Below, piece by piece: positions 29,623 to 38,408 of a DNA stretch of 64,000 nucleotides. The position numbers were made by a program, and so were the translations under genes. Position 1 is the stretch's first letter, and each line of letters starts with the position of its first letter. The notes under the pieces are model-generated. The model ran no database searches and was not told where the DNA came from. It worked only from the letters and a program-made list of their open reading frames with translations. The DNA is from Ferrovibrio sp965278975 (GTDB lineage Bacteria > Pseudomonadota > Alphaproteobacteria > Ferrovibrionales > Ferrovibrionaceae), in NCBI RefSeq assembly GCF_965278975.1, contig NZ_OZ257126.1, positions 3,410,001 through 3,474,000 of the forward strand, given 5' to 3'.

Positions 29623-29742
29623 GGCGGGTCTCCTTGAGGATGGGGAAGCGGTGAGGGTGTGGGGAAGCGGTTGGGGGGAACTGAATGGCTCCAAATAGGG
29701 GCGGCTAATCTTGCAAATCCATCGACAAATCTGGAAACTATA

Positions 29743-29758
29743 CTTGCGTATATGCAAG
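29743..29758. promoter_or_regulatory. Putative LysR operator
   Basis: CTTGCGTATATGCAAG is an inverted repeat with a single mismatched pair, in the doxX-lysR divergent region. It overlaps an alternative upstream ATG of the regulator, which supports using the later start. LysR proteins commonly bind T-N11-A dyads of this kind. Confidence 0.5.
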
Positions 29759-29781
29759 CAGCCTGTTCGGATGAGGGGCCT

Positions 29782-30690
29782 ATGCAGGATTGGAACGATC
29801 TGCGCCTGGTGCTGGCGGTGCTGCGCGCCGGCAACCTGACCGGGGCGGCCAAGGCCCTGGGGGTAAACCATTCCACGGCCTTCCGCCGCCTTGGCGCGCT
29901 GGAAGAAGAGATGGGCGTACGGCTGTTCGAGCGCCTGCCGGCCGGTGCCTATGCCCCCACCGAGGCTGGCGAACGCATGGCGGCCAGTGCCGAGCGGATC
30001 GAGACCGAGGCGGCGGCGCTCGACCGCGAGATCCTGGGCCATGACCAGCAGCTTACCGGCCGGCTGCGGGTGACCGCTTCCGAGACCCTGGGCTTCCGCA
30101 TCCTCACGCCAATGATCGGCCGCTTCCGCTGCCAGCATCCCGGCATCCAGGTGGAACTGGCGGTGGATAACCGGGTCTTGAGCCTGTCCCGCCGCGAGGC
30201 CGATATTGCCTTGCGCGCCCTGCGGCCGAGGGAGGGCGACCTGCATGGCCGCAAGCTCGGCACCATCGGCTGGACCCTCTTTGGCCGCAAGGAACTGGCC
30301 GCCACCCTGCCCAGGCTGGGCGCCGAACCGGAGAGCCTGGACGGCCTGCCGCTGATCGGCTGGGAGCAGGGCATGAGTGGCATCAATGCCGCCGACTGGC
30401 TCAATGCCAGGGCGCCGGAAGCCGCCTTCGTCTACCGCTCCTCCAGCCTGCTGAACCAGTTCGTGGCGGTAAAGGCCGGCATGGGCGTGGCGGTTTTGCC
30501 CTGCTATCTCGGCGACCCGGAGCCGGACCTGGTCCGCCTGACGGAGGCCCCGGTGGCAGCTCTGGGGCGCGAACTCTGGATCGTCACCCATACCGACCTG
30601 CGCCGCACCGCCCGGGTACGGGCTTTCTTTGATCTGATAGGTGAAGGCTTCGCGGAAGCCCGCGGCCTGCTCGAAGGGCGGCAAAGTTAA
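29782..30690 (+). CDS. LysR-family transcriptional regulator
   Basis: 302 residues. The N-terminal winged helix-turn-helix is seen in LVLAVLRAGNLTGAAKALGV and HSTAFRRLGALEEEMGVRLF (about 7-50). A linker helix and a periplasmic-binding-like effector domain with RLRVTASETLGFRILTPMIG follow. The family usually controls the divergent neighbour, here doxX. The ATG at 29782 is chosen with GAGGGG upstream; a start ten codons earlier falls in the predicted operator. The effector is unknown. Confidence 0.88.
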   Translation: MQDWNDLRLVLAVLRAGNLTGAAKALGVNHSTAFRRLGALEEEMGVRLFERLPAGAYAPTEAGERMAASAERIETEAAALDREILGHDQQLTGRLRVTASETLGFRILTPMIGRFRCQHPGIQVELAVDNRVLSLSRREADIALRALRPREGDLHGRKLGTIGWTLFGRKELAATLPRLGAEPESLDGLPLIGWEQGMSGINAADWLNARAPEAAFVYRSSSLLNQFVAVKAGMGVAVLPCYLGDPEPDLVRLTEAPVAALGRELWIVTHTDLRRTARVRAFFDLIGEGFAEARGLLEGRQS

Positions 30691-30753
30691 AGTGATTTAT
30701 TAGATCATATGTATAATATAATAATATGATTTTAATATATAAATTATAATAGT
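30691..30753. other. Extremely AT-rich 60-bp tract
   Basis: Between two tail-to-tail genes lies a tract of almost pure A/T (TAATATAATAATATGATTTT and similar), in sharp contrast to the high-GC surroundings. It has no U-tract hairpin of standard form, though the AT-rich strands can pair. It may aid termination or bind a nucleoid protein. Confidence 0.5.
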
Positions 30754-31269
30754 CTAATGCACCCAGACGAGTTGCGGGCCGCCATGCAGGCTGTGCAGCA
30801 CCTGATCCGTTGCATCAAGCGCGCGGCGGCGCGGCATCACCAGGCCGGCGCCGGCCATGGCTTCGGCCAGGGCCTCGGCCGGCTCCAGCGCCACGCGCAC
30901 GGCGGCGGGCGGCAGCCATTGCCCCAGCACGGCGGCGGCCAGGTCGGCGCGGCCCTGCTGCAGGTGGCTGATCAGTTGCAGGAACAGACCCTCGTCGCGG
31001 CTCAGGCCGGTGCAGTGCAGGCAGCGTGCTTCCAGCGGCCGGCTGGCGGCCGAGGAGAGCAGCAGCATCAGGGTGTCAAATCCCCCTAGGCCACCGCAGC
31101 CGATGCCGGCGGCGGCGAAGCCCAGGCGCCAGTCCGGGTGGTCGGTATCGGGATTCAGGTAGGGGGCCGCCCATAACCGGAAAGCCGCCATGCCGAACAA
31201 TTCCGCCGTCCGCAACTGGGCGACCTCGGTATCTGCCGGGTAACTCGGTTCGATGAACGACATCGGCAT
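30754..31269 (-). CDS. Conserved-looking hypothetical protein with CxxC
   Basis: 171 residues, no membrane segment or signal. Visible features are a Gly-rich GFAAAGIGCGGLGGFDTLML segment (about 50-69), a CLHCTGLSRDEGLFLQLI segment (about 83-100) with a CxxC pair, and an Ala-rich helical C-terminus. I do not recognise the family. The CxxC followed by a helical stretch could bind metal. GAGGGAGT precedes the ATG. A Fur-box-like palindrome lies about 52-68 bases upstream, suggesting iron control. Confidence 0.6.
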   Translation of the reverse strand: MPMSFIEPSYPADTEVAQLRTAELFGMAAFRLWAAPYLNPDTDHPDWRLGFAAAGIGCGGLGGFDTLMLLLSSAASRPLEARCLHCTGLSRDEGLFLQLISHLQQGRADLAAAVLGQWLPPAAVRVALEPAEALAEAMAGAGLVMPRRRALDATDQVLHSLHGGPQLVWVH

Positions 31270-31535
31270 GGCGACTCCCTCGGGTGGGTGGGAGCCCGAT
31301 CATACGCGGCTCATATGAAATTGCAAATCATTCGCAATAACTTTTTTGATGCTGCCGAAGCACTTGAAATTGTTGTCGGACGAGGCGATTGTGTCGGGGT
31401 CATTCCGCTCTACCGGTTCGGCCTGCTCTCCAAACGCTCTGATCGAGCGCCGAGCCTACCCTACCAAACATGACGTATGACGCGACAGGCAGAGTTGTCT
31501 GGCGCCCTTTAACACGAGACGATTAAGGAGACACC
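31270..31535 (+). other. Upstream region of cspA
   Basis: This 266-base region is shared by the divergent hypothetical gene and cspA. It contains the Fur-like palindrome and probably the cspA promoter and leader. A 61-codon open frame exists but has no ribosome site or family motif and is not called. Confidence 0.4.
31321..31337. promoter_or_regulatory. Fur-box-like palindrome
   Basis: TTGCAAATCATTCGCAA is a 17-bp palindrome with one mismatched pair. It resembles Fur/Irr-type operators (TGCnAATnATTnGCA). It is 52 bases before the hypothetical gene on the minus strand and about 200 bases before cspA on the plus strand. Confidence 0.45.
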
Positions 31536-31742
31536 ATGTCCAACAAAGGCACGGTCAAGTGGTTCAACGGCACCAAGGGCTATGGCTTCATTCAGCCGGA
31601 ATCCGGTGGCAGCGATGTGTTCGTTCACATCTCGGCCGTCGAGCGCGCTGGCCTGACCGGTCTGAAGGACGGTCAGAAGCTGAGCTATGACATTGTCACC
31701 GAGCGTGGCAAGTCCTCGGCCGCGAACCTGAAGCTGCTCTAA
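31536..31742 (+). CDS. cspA: Cold-shock protein
   Basis: 68 residues, a single OB-fold cold-shock domain. RNP1 KGYGFI (about 15-20) and RNP2 VFVHIS (about 29-34) carry the aromatic residues that stack on single-stranded RNA or DNA. The product is an RNA chaperone that melts secondary structure. TAAGGAG lies 6 bases upstream of the ATG. The about 200-base AT-moderate leader before it could hold a cold-responsive 5' UTR, but I see no clear structure. Strong terminator downstream. Confidence 0.95.
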   Translation: MSNKGTVKWFNGTKGYGFIQPESGGSDVFVHISAVERAGLTGLKDGQKLSYDIVTERGKSSAANLKLL

Positions 31743-31772
31743 GCCGCTTCAGCCACGCGCTGAAAAGATAAG

Positions 31773-31800
31773 AGCCCGGCGGGAGTGATCCCGCCGGGCT
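31773..31800 (+). terminator. Terminator of cspA
   Basis: A perfect 12-bp stem, AGCCCGGCGGGA with TCCCGCCGGGCT, has a GTGA loop and is followed by TTTTTCTTT. Confidence 0.95.
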
Positions 31801-31839
31801 TTTTCTTTGCTGCGCTCTCGCACCGTGCAGTAACAAAAA

Positions 31840-31866
31840 AACGCCCCGGCTTTTGACCGGGGCGTT
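31840..31866 (-). terminator. Terminator of icd
   Basis: A 10-bp stem, AACGCCCCGG with CCGGGGCGTT, has a 7-base loop. Seven A precede it on the plus strand, forming the U-tract for icd on the minus strand. Confidence 0.92.
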
Positions 31867-31914
31867 CTTGTTTACTGGCCTGTGGGGCAGGCCAGACGTG
31901 AGCTTGAATGAAGC

Positions 31915-33126
31915 TTACTTCAGCGCCGCCTTGAGGTTCTCGTCGATCTTGTCGAGGAACTTCTGGGTGGTCAGCCAGGGCTGATCCTTGGAGATCAGGA
32001 TCGCCAGATCCTTGGTCATGAAGCCGGCTTCCACGGTGGCGATGCAGACCTTCTCCAGCGTATGCGCGAACTTGTCCAGATCGGCATTGCCATCCAGCTT
32101 GGCGCGATGCATCAGGCCGCGCGTCCAGGCGAAGATCGAGGCGATCGGGTTGGTCGAGGTCTCGCGGCCAGCCTGGTGTTCGCGGTAGTGGCGGGTCACG
32201 GTGCCATGCGCCGCTTCCGCTTCCACGGTCTTGCCATCCGGGGTCATCAGCACGCTGGTCATCAGGCCGAGCGAGCCATAGCCCTGCGCCACCACGTCGG
32301 ACTGCACGTCGCCGTCGTAGTTCTTGCAGGCCCAGACGAACTTGCCGCTCCACTTGATGGCGCATGCCACCATGTCGTCGATCAGGCGGTGTTCGTAGGT
32401 GATGCCGGCCTTCTTGAACTGGTCGGCGAACTCCTTGTCGAAGATCTCCTGGAACAGATCCTTGAAGCGGCCGTCATAGGCCTTGAGGATGGTGTTCTTG
32501 GTGCTCATGTAGAGCGGCCAGCCGCGCACCAGCGAGTAGTTCATGCTGGAGCGGGCGAAGTCGCGGATCGAGTCATCCAGATTGTACATCGCCATAGCGA
32601 CGCCCGAACCCGGCGCCTTGAACACTTCCTTCTCGATCACGCTACCATCTTCGCCAACGAACTTGACGGTCAGCACGCCCTTGCCGGGGAAGCGGAAATC
32701 GGTGGCGCGATACTGGTCGCCGAAGGCATGGCGGCCGACCACGATCGGGTCATTCCAGTGCGGCACCAGGCGCGGCACGTTCTTGCAGATGATCGGTTCG
32801 CGGAAGATAGTGCCGCCGATGATGTTGCGGATGGTGCCGTTCGGCGACTTCCACATTTCCTTCAGCTTGAACTCTTCGACGCGCTGCTCGTCCGGGGTGA
32901 TGGTGGCGCACTTCACGCCAACGCCATGCTTCAGGATGGCATGGGCGGAATCGATGGTCACCTGGTCGTTGGTCTGGTCGCGGTATTCGACGCCGAGATC
33001 GTAGTAGAGCAGGTCGACATCAAGGTAGGGGAGGATCAGCTTCTCCTTGATGAACTTCCAGATGATGCGGGTCATCTCATCGCCGTCGAGCTCGACGACG
33101 GGGTTCTTCACCTTGATTTTCGCCAT
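31915..33126 (-). CDS. icd: NADP-dependent isocitrate dehydrogenase (eukaryote-like type)
   Basis: 403 residues, beginning KIKVKNPVVELDGDEMTRII and continuing with PNGTIRNIIGGTIFREPIIC. This is the homodimeric mitochondrial-type IDH common in alphaproteobacteria, not the E. coli type. The metal-binding segment KFVWACKNYDGDVQSDVVAQ and the NADP-region AAHGTVTRHYREHQAG are intact. It oxidatively decarboxylates isocitrate to 2-oxoglutarate in the TCA cycle. Monocistronic. Confidence 0.97.
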   Translation of the reverse strand: MAKIKVKNPVVELDGDEMTRIIWKFIKEKLILPYLDVDLLYYDLGVEYRDQTNDQVTIDSAHAILKHGVGVKCATITPDEQRVEEFKLKEMWKSPNGTIRNIIGGTIFREPIICKNVPRLVPHWNDPIVVGRHAFGDQYRATDFRFPGKGVLTVKFVGEDGSVIEKEVFKAPGSGVAMAMYNLDDSIRDFARSSMNYSLVRGWPLYMSTKNTILKAYDGRFKDLFQEIFDKEFADQFKKAGITYEHRLIDDMVACAIKWSGKFVWACKNYDGDVQSDVVAQGYGSLGLMTSVLMTPDGKTVEAEAAHGTVTRHYREHQAGRETSTNPIASIFAWTRGLMHRAKLDGNADLDKFAHTLEKVCIATVEAGFMTKDLAILISKDQPWLTTQKFLDKIDENLKAALK

Positions 33127-33325
33127 TGCGGTCCTCGTTTGGTATTTACAAGCAGGTTGGAAAGAAGTGGGCGGATGGAAAAGGAGTGGCGGGAAACTAA
33201 CACTTCCCAGCCCGGCGGGGAAAGGCCCGAAAGCGCCGTTCCAGGCTTGAGATTTGATGCACCCGGGTTGAGAAAAGCTCGGCTTTAGCGGGCCTGATGC
33301 CGCTGGATCAGCTTTCTCGGCCCGG

Positions 33326-33907
33326 TCAAATCTTCTCTGGACGATCCGGGCGCTTCGGCTCGGGCGCCGCCTGCAGCAGCTTCAGCGCCGCTTCGGCATC
33401 CTCCACCACATCGAAGAAGCCGCGTGCGCCACGCCGGGCGAAGCCGCGCTCCATCACGCGGTCGATCAGCGCCAGCAGCGGGTGCCAGTAATCTTCCACA
33501 TTGAGCACCAGGATCGGCTTGTCATGCAGCTTCAACTGTTTCCAGGTGATGACTTCGAACAGTTCGTCCAGCGTGCCCATGCCGCCGGGCATGGCGATGA
33601 AGGCATCGCTCATCTCCACCATCATCTGCTTGCGCACATGCATGGAGTCGACGACATGCAGTTCGGTCAGGCCGGTATGGCCCACTTCCCAGTCATGCAG
33701 GTGATGCGGGATGATGCCCACCACCTCGCCGCCGGCCTTCATGGCGGCATCGGCCACCACGCCCATCAGGCCGATGCGGCCGCCGCCATAGACCAGCCGG
33801 ATGCCGTTCCGGCCCAGCAGCTCGCCCAGGATTTCGGCCTGGGCCTGGTAGGCCTGGCTCTCGCCGAGGCTGGAGCCGCAATAGACGCAGACGGAACGGA
33901 TCGACAT
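33326..33907 (-). CDS. LOG-family nucleotide 5'-monophosphate phosphoribohydrolase
   Basis: 193 residues. Rossmann-like fold with the family start VCVYCGSS, the GGGRIGLMG motif (about 43-51) and the catalytic PGGMGTLDE motif (about 107-115). Proteins of this kind (LOG, TIGR00730) cleave cytokinin riboside monophosphates or AMP to free base and ribose 5-phosphate, and were once called lysine decarboxylases. The ATG at 33907 is chosen because it begins the conserved core; an upstream start would add 26 unrelated residues. Confidence 0.88.
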   Translation of the reverse strand: MSIRSVCVYCGSSLGESQAYQAQAEILGELLGRNGIRLVYGGGRIGLMGVVADAAMKAGGEVVGIIPHHLHDWEVGHTGLTELHVVDSMHVRKQMMVEMSDAFIAMPGGMGTLDELFEVITWKQLKLHDKPILVLNVEDYWHPLLALIDRVMERGFARRGARGFFDVVEDAEAALKLLQAAPEPKRPDRPEKI

Positions 33908-34133
33908 GGCAGGCACCGCGTTTCGGGCTGGAATTATAATTCGTTGGGTAGCCCATTTCGCCGGGGCTTGCCAGTAGCGGCCCAAGCCCGGCGGGCCTCT
34001 GACAATCGGCAGGGTGGTTTATTCCCGGCTAAATTTTTCGTGACTTCACGAAACTGCCAGAACGGGAATTGGCGGTATTTTGCTATAGTCCGCCTGACTC
34101 GGACCAGCAGCCGGGGAACAGAGAGGGAAAACT

Positions 34134-34592
34134 ATGGCTATTTGGCGTAAGGCCGCGCTCGTCGCGGCGGTTTGCGGCGCTATTGCTGCGTTTAGCGGTC
34201 TGGTCGGCAGCGATGCCTTTGCCCAGGCAGACGCGATCAAGGCCCGCAAGGACGGCTTCCAGGTCTTCCGCGTGTCGATGGGCGCGATCAAGAAGGTGGT
34301 GGACGATAACGGTCCGGCCGCCAGCGCCGTTGCTCCGGCCCAGGCCATTGCCGCCCAGGCCGGCAAGCAGGTGGCGCATTTCCCCGCCGGTTCGGACAAG
34401 GGCGAGACCAAGGCCAAGGCCGAAATCTGGGCCAACATGGCTGACTTCACCACCAAGATGAAGGCGGCTGAAACGGCGGCGACCACGCTGGCTTCCGCAG
34501 CCCAGACCGGCAACATGGATGCCGTGAAGGCCGGTTTCGGCGCGTTGGGCGGCACCTGCGGCGCCTGCCACAAGGCCTATCGCAACGACTAA
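34134..34592 (+). CDS. Cytochrome c'
   Basis: 152 residues with a Sec signal ending DAFA-Q (about residue 31). A four-helix bundle follows, with the single haem motif CGACH near the C-terminus (about 142-146), as in cytochrome c'. RKDGFQVFRVSMGAIKKVVD is the typical N-terminal helix. It is periplasmic, high-spin and often a NO or electron-transfer protein. It faces a cytochrome b561 gene tail to tail across a shared terminator; such b/c' pairs commonly work together. Confidence 0.92.
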   Translation: MAIWRKAALVAAVCGAIAAFSGLVGSDAFAQADAIKARKDGFQVFRVSMGAIKKVVDDNGPAASAVAPAQAIAAQAGKQVAHFPAGSDKGETKAKAEIWANMADFTTKMKAAETAATTLASAAQTGNMDAVKAGFGALGGTCGACHKAYRND

Positions 34593-34612
34593 GTTCCCGA
34601 ACTAGGGATGAA

Positions 34613-34640
34613 AAAAGGCGCGGTTCCGACCGCGCCTTTT
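34613..34640. terminator. Bidirectional terminator between cytochrome genes
   Basis: AAAAGGCGCGGT pairs with ACCGCGCCTTTT around a TCCG loop, with A-run and T-run on either side. The stop codon of the b561 gene lies just beyond it. Confidence 0.93.
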
Positions 34641-34641
34641 T

Positions 34642-35337
34642 TTATTTCGCCAGCCAGGTGATGCCGGCGAAGACCACTATTTCGCAGATGGCGAAGATCA
34701 CCAGCGCCGCAACCGGGCCGGCGCCCTGGACCGGCATGATGGTGCTGGCTGGCACGGTCTTGCTGCCGGTCACCATGGGGCTGATCAGATTCTCGCGCTT
34801 CACCAGCAGATAGAAGGCGTTTGACGCCAGGTGGATCAGGATGATCACCAGCAGGGCATCGAAGCCGAGCCGGTGCAGGGTGGAGAGCCGGGCGGAAAGG
34901 CTGCTGGAGACTTTGGAATAGAGCGGCCCGTCGGTGGCGATATCGTCGCTGGCGAACAGGCCGGTGCTGGCCTGGATCAGCAGCAGGGCCAGCATCAGCA
35001 GCACGGCATAGCCGCCCACCGGGTTGTGGCCGAGGTATTTCGGGCCATTGCTGCCGAACAGGCCGCGCAGATAGGCGATGGCGGCGGCCGGGCCGGCGAT
35101 GAAATCGCTGAAACGGGCCTGGCGGTTGCCGATGAAACCCCAGATCAGGCGGAACAGCAGCAGGCCGAGCACGAACTGGCCGAGTTTCATATGCAGGTCC
35201 AGTTTGCCTTGCAGGCCGGTGTAGAACAGGGCGCAGACCGCGATGACCAGCACCCAGTGGAACAGCCGGGTCGGCAGATCCCATACCGGAACGGAGACAG
35301 CCGGAATGGCAGCGGGGGCGGCGGGATGGTCGGTCAT
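34642..35337 (-). CDS. Cytochrome b561-type membrane protein
   Basis: 231 residues with four or five membrane helices. It begins VPVWDLPTRLFHWVLVIAVC, with the haem-ligand His in TRLFHW (about 27). Further likely ligands are His50 in LDLHMKLGQF, and His residues in STLHRLGFDALLVIILIHLA. It resembles Ni,Fe-hydrogenase/b561 di-haem subunits that pass quinol electrons to a periplasmic cytochrome. The ATG at 35337 is used; the longer frame upstream lacks family character. The ribosome site is weak. The likely partner is the adjacent cytochrome c'. Confidence 0.85.
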   Translation of the reverse strand: MTDHPAAPAAIPAVSVPVWDLPTRLFHWVLVIAVCALFYTGLQGKLDLHMKLGQFVLGLLLFRLIWGFIGNRQARFSDFIAGPAAAIAYLRGLFGSNGPKYLGHNPVGGYAVLLMLALLLIQASTGLFASDDIATDGPLYSKVSSSLSARLSTLHRLGFDALLVIILIHLASNAFYLLVKRENLISPMVTGSKTVPASTIMPVQGAGPVAALVIFAICEIVVFAGITWLAK

Positions 35338-35495
35338 GCGGGGCTCAGGTTCGGCTAATGGCTGGCTGGGATGATTTGTGGTTGCTTTAAGCTTAGGCAG
35401 TTGCGGGTATCTTGGCGAGGTCTTAATCTGCCCGGCAGGGGTCGGGGCGATCATGTTAAGCCGCTGATTGATCAAACTTTCGTGCGAGGCGCGCT

Positions 35496-36524
35496 GTGCG
35501 GGGCAGTAAGTTCTTCTTCACGCTACTCGGGCTCGCCATCATCGGCATCCTGGCGGTGATCTTTTTCGCCGACGATCCTGCCAAGCGCGGTGTCACGCCG
35601 CAGCAGGTGGTCGGCTCTGCGCCGCCGCTGCCGCCACCCGCACCAGCGCCGCCGCCGCCGCCTGCCGATGCGCGCCGCGTGCCGCCCAGCTTTGATGTGG
35701 TGCGGATCAGTCGCAATTGCGCCGCCGTGTTTGCCGGCCGTGCGCTCGCCAATTCTGTCGTGGTGGTGAAAACGGGGGCACGCGAGCTTGGCCGTGTCAC
35801 TGCCGATAGCCGGGGCGAATGGGTGCTGGTGCCTGATCTGCCGCTGGAGAAGGGCAACCAGGAATTCACACTTGAATCGCAATTCCCAGGACAGGAAGTT
35901 GTGAAGGCCGAAGCTTCCGTGGTCGCCGTGGTGCCGGAATGCGATCCCAATGCCAGCGGCGAACAGGCCATTGCCGTGCTCACCCCGCTCAAAGGCGCCA
36001 GCCGCCTGCTGCAGGGGCCGGTGGCCGGCCCGCTCGATCCGGCGCGCAAGGGCCTGTCGCTCGACTCCATCGAGTATGACCAGGACGGCAACCTGATTCT
36101 CTCCGGCCGCGCCCAGCCCGGCGCTACCGTGCAGGTCTACCTCAACAATGCGCCGATCGGCGTTGCCACGGCTGATTCGAACGGCAAATGGGTGCTGCGC
36201 CCCACCGAGCGTGTGGAACCCGGCATCTATTCGATGCGCGTCGATCAGGTGGAGCAGGCCGGTGGCCGGGTTGCCTCGCGGCTCGAAATGCCGTTCCAGC
36301 GCGCTTCGCCGGAAGATATCAAGCTGACCGATGGCAGCGTGGTGGTGCAGCCGGGCAACAGCCTGTGGCGCATTGCCCGCCGCGTCTATGGCGATGGCCC
36401 GAAATACACCGAGATCTATGAGGCCAACCGCACCCAGATCAAGGACCCCGACCTGATCTATCCGGGCCAAATCTTTGCGGTCCCGCCCGGAGCGAACGGC
36501 GCGGCGCCGAAGCCGAAGCAGTAA
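35496..36524 (+). CDS. Membrane-anchored LysM protein
   Basis: 342 residues from GTG. A single N-terminal membrane segment (about 6-24) and a Pro-rich linker (about 44-60) are followed by two beta-rich Ig/Big-like modules, including SGRAQPGATVQVYLNNAPIG (about 205-224). A C-terminal LysM domain (about 288-335) has PGNSLWRIARRVYGDGPKY and LIYPGQIFAVP. It probably binds peptidoglycan in the periplasm. Such anchored Big/LysM proteins are common in Rhodospirillales; their role is unknown. GTG follows CGAGGCGC. Confidence 0.8.
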   Translation: MRGSKFFFTLLGLAIIGILAVIFFADDPAKRGVTPQQVVGSAPPLPPPAPAPPPPPADARRVPPSFDVVRISRNCAAVFAGRALANSVVVVKTGARELGRVTADSRGEWVLVPDLPLEKGNQEFTLESQFPGQEVVKAEASVVAVVPECDPNASGEQAIAVLTPLKGASRLLQGPVAGPLDPARKGLSLDSIEYDQDGNLILSGRAQPGATVQVYLNNAPIGVATADSNGKWVLRPTERVEPGIYSMRVDQVEQAGGRVASRLEMPFQRASPEDIKLTDGSVVVQPGNSLWRIARRVYGDGPKYTEIYEANRTQIKDPDLIYPGQIFAVPPGANGAAPKPKQ

Positions 36525-36589
36525 AGCCAGGATCGGTTCGTTTCCGGCCCGGCACTTATGCTGGCGGGCCTGCCGCGCTACAATGCCTT

Positions 36590-37642
36590 GTGGACAAGTC
36601 GAGCGACAAGAATTCCGCCCCCAGGCCGTTTGCCGGGGGTGCACGGCATGAGGCGGGCGCCGGTACCGCGCCGCGCTCGGCCCCGGTTTATGCCGCGCTC
36701 GATCTTGGCACCAACAATTGCCGCCTGCTGATCGCCCGCCCGAACCGCGAGAATTTCCGCGTTGTCGAGGCCTTCTCGCGCATCGTGCGGCTGGGCGAGG
36801 GGCTGGCTGCCACCGGGCGGCTTTCCGATGCCGCCATGGCCCGCACCATCGCGGCACTGAAAATCTGTTCCGAGAAGATGGCGCGGCGCGGTGTCACCAT
36901 CGCCCGCGCGGTGGCTACCGAGGCCTGCCGCCGCGCCGAGAACGGCATCGAGTTCATGCATGAAGTGAAGGCCGTTACCGGCATCCAGTTCGACATAATC
37001 TCCACCGCCGAGGAAGCGCGGCTGGCACTGGCCGGCTGCGCGCCGCTGCTGGAGCCGAGCCATAACCAGGCGGTGGTGTTCGATATCGGCGGTGGCTCCA
37101 CGGAAGTGATGTGGGCCAGGGTCGGCCCGCGCCGCCGCACCGAGGTGCTGGACTGGATTTCGCTGCCTTTCGGCGTGGTCAATCTCACCGAACGCTGGGG
37201 TGCGGGCGATACCGAGTCCGGGTCGTATCTCGGCATGATCGACGAAGTGGCGGCCAAGCTGCAGCCGTTCGAGGCGCAGCATAATCTCGGCCCCGCCATG
37301 CGCGCCGGCAAGGTGCAGGTGCTGGGCACATCGGGCACCGTCACCACGCTGGCTGGCGTGCTGCTCGGCCTGCCGCGCTATGAGCGCCGCCTGGTGGATG
37401 GCTGCTGGCTGGAATTCCCCGCCGTGATCGACCAGTCGCAGAAGCTCGCCGCCATGAGCGTGCCGGACCGCGCCAAGCATGGCTGCATCGGCGAGGAGCG
37501 TGCCGATCTTGTCGTTGCCGGCTGTGCCATTCTTGAAGCCTTGCATCGTTTTTGGCCGGCGCCGCGCCTGCGCGTGGCGGATCGCGGCGTGCGCGAGGGC
37601 GTGCTGCTCGAACTGATGCGCCAACAAAGGGGCGGGACATGA
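36590..37642 (+). CDS. Ppx/GppA family phosphatase
   Basis: 350 residues from a GTG start. It is an actin-like ATPase-fold exopolyphosphatase: YAALDLGTNNCRLLIARP is the phosphate-1 motif, VFDIGGGSTEVMW (about 165-177) phosphate-2, and LGTSGTVTTLAGVLLGL the adenosine motif. The catalytic Glu lies in the VATEACRRAENG region. The protein degrades polyphosphate or pppGpp. It has only the two core domains, without the C-terminal HD-like domains of E. coli Ppx. The stop overlaps the next start (ATGA), coupling it to rlmE, a conserved alphaproteobacterial pair. Confidence 0.92.
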   Translation: MDKSSDKNSAPRPFAGGARHEAGAGTAPRSAPVYAALDLGTNNCRLLIARPNRENFRVVEAFSRIVRLGEGLAATGRLSDAAMARTIAALKICSEKMARRGVTIARAVATEACRRAENGIEFMHEVKAVTGIQFDIISTAEEARLALAGCAPLLEPSHNQAVVFDIGGGSTEVMWARVGPRRRTEVLDWISLPFGVVNLTERWGAGDTESGSYLGMIDEVAAKLQPFEAQHNLGPAMRAGKVQVLGTSGTVTTLAGVLLGLPRYERRLVDGCWLEFPAVIDQSQKLAAMSVPDRAKHGCIGEERADLVVAGCAILEALHRFWPAPRLRVADRGVREGVLLELMRQQRGGT

Positions 37643-38346
37643 CCACGCGTTCCTCCGGCCCGGGCCCGAACCGCAACCATGTCTCGTTGAAGAAGAAGCG
37701 CGGCCGCACCGTGTCGCAGCAGCATTGGCTGGAGCGGCAGCTCAACGATCCCTATGTGCAGGCGGCGAAGGCGCAGGGCTATCGCAGCCGCGCCGCCTAC
37801 AAGCTGCTGGAGCTGGACGACAAATTCCATTTCCTGAAACCCGGCGCCCGCGTCGTTGATCTTGGTGCCTGCCCCGGCGGCTGGACCCAGGTGGCGGTCG
37901 AGCGCGTCAAGAGCGGCAAGAAGGAAGGCCCGCCGGTGCTGGCGGTGGACATCAGCCCGATGCAGGACCTGCCGGGCGCCACGGTGATCCAGCTCGATTT
38001 TCTTTCCGAAGGCGCCGATACCAAGGTGATGGAATTGCTCGGCGGCCAGGTCGACCTGGTGATGTCGGATATGGCGGCACCGGCCACCGGCCACCGCCAG
38101 ACCGACCATATCCGCATCATGCTGCTCTGCGAGGCGGCGGCCGATCTGGCGCGAAGGGTGCTGGCACCGGGCGGCAGCTTCATTGCCAAGGTGCTGCGCG
38201 GCGGCACGGAGAATCAGCTGCTGGCCGGTTTGAAGCGGGATTACCGCACCGTGCGCCATGTGAAACCCCCGGCCAGCCGCGCCGACAGCGCGGAAAGCTA
38301 TGTGGTTGCCGTGGGTTACCGGGGAAATGCGAATCCGCAAGAGTAG
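37639..38346 (+). CDS. rlmE: 23S rRNA 2'-O-methyltransferase RlmE (FtsJ/RrmJ)
   Basis: 235 residues. SAM-binding motif VVDLGACPGGWTQVAVERV (about 73-91), the YRSRAAYKLLELDDKF start, and the K-D-K-E tetrad spread over SRAAYKL, MSDMAAP, IAKVLRGG and SAESYVVAVG. It methylates U2552 of 23S rRNA during 50S maturation. A basic N-terminal tail (about 25 residues) is usual for the class. Translationally coupled to the Ppx/GppA gene. Confidence 0.95.
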   Translation: MTTRSSGPGPNRNHVSLKKKRGRTVSQQHWLERQLNDPYVQAAKAQGYRSRAAYKLLELDDKFHFLKPGARVVDLGACPGGWTQVAVERVKSGKKEGPPVLAVDISPMQDLPGATVIQLDFLSEGADTKVMELLGGQVDLVMSDMAAPATGHRQTDHIRIMLLCEAAADLARRVLAPGGSFIAKVLRGGTENQLLAGLKRDYRTVRHVKPPASRADSAESYVVAVGYRGNANPQE

Positions 38347-38408
38347 CGCTTTACGGCAACCGGAAACCGGCTTATATCCTCCGCGGCAAGGAACAACGGA
38401 GTCTCCCT

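Noticed and set aside
31288..31473. 61-codon open frame upstream of cspA
   Set aside because: No ribosome site or recognisable motif, and it overlaps the Fur-like palindrome and the presumed cspA leader.
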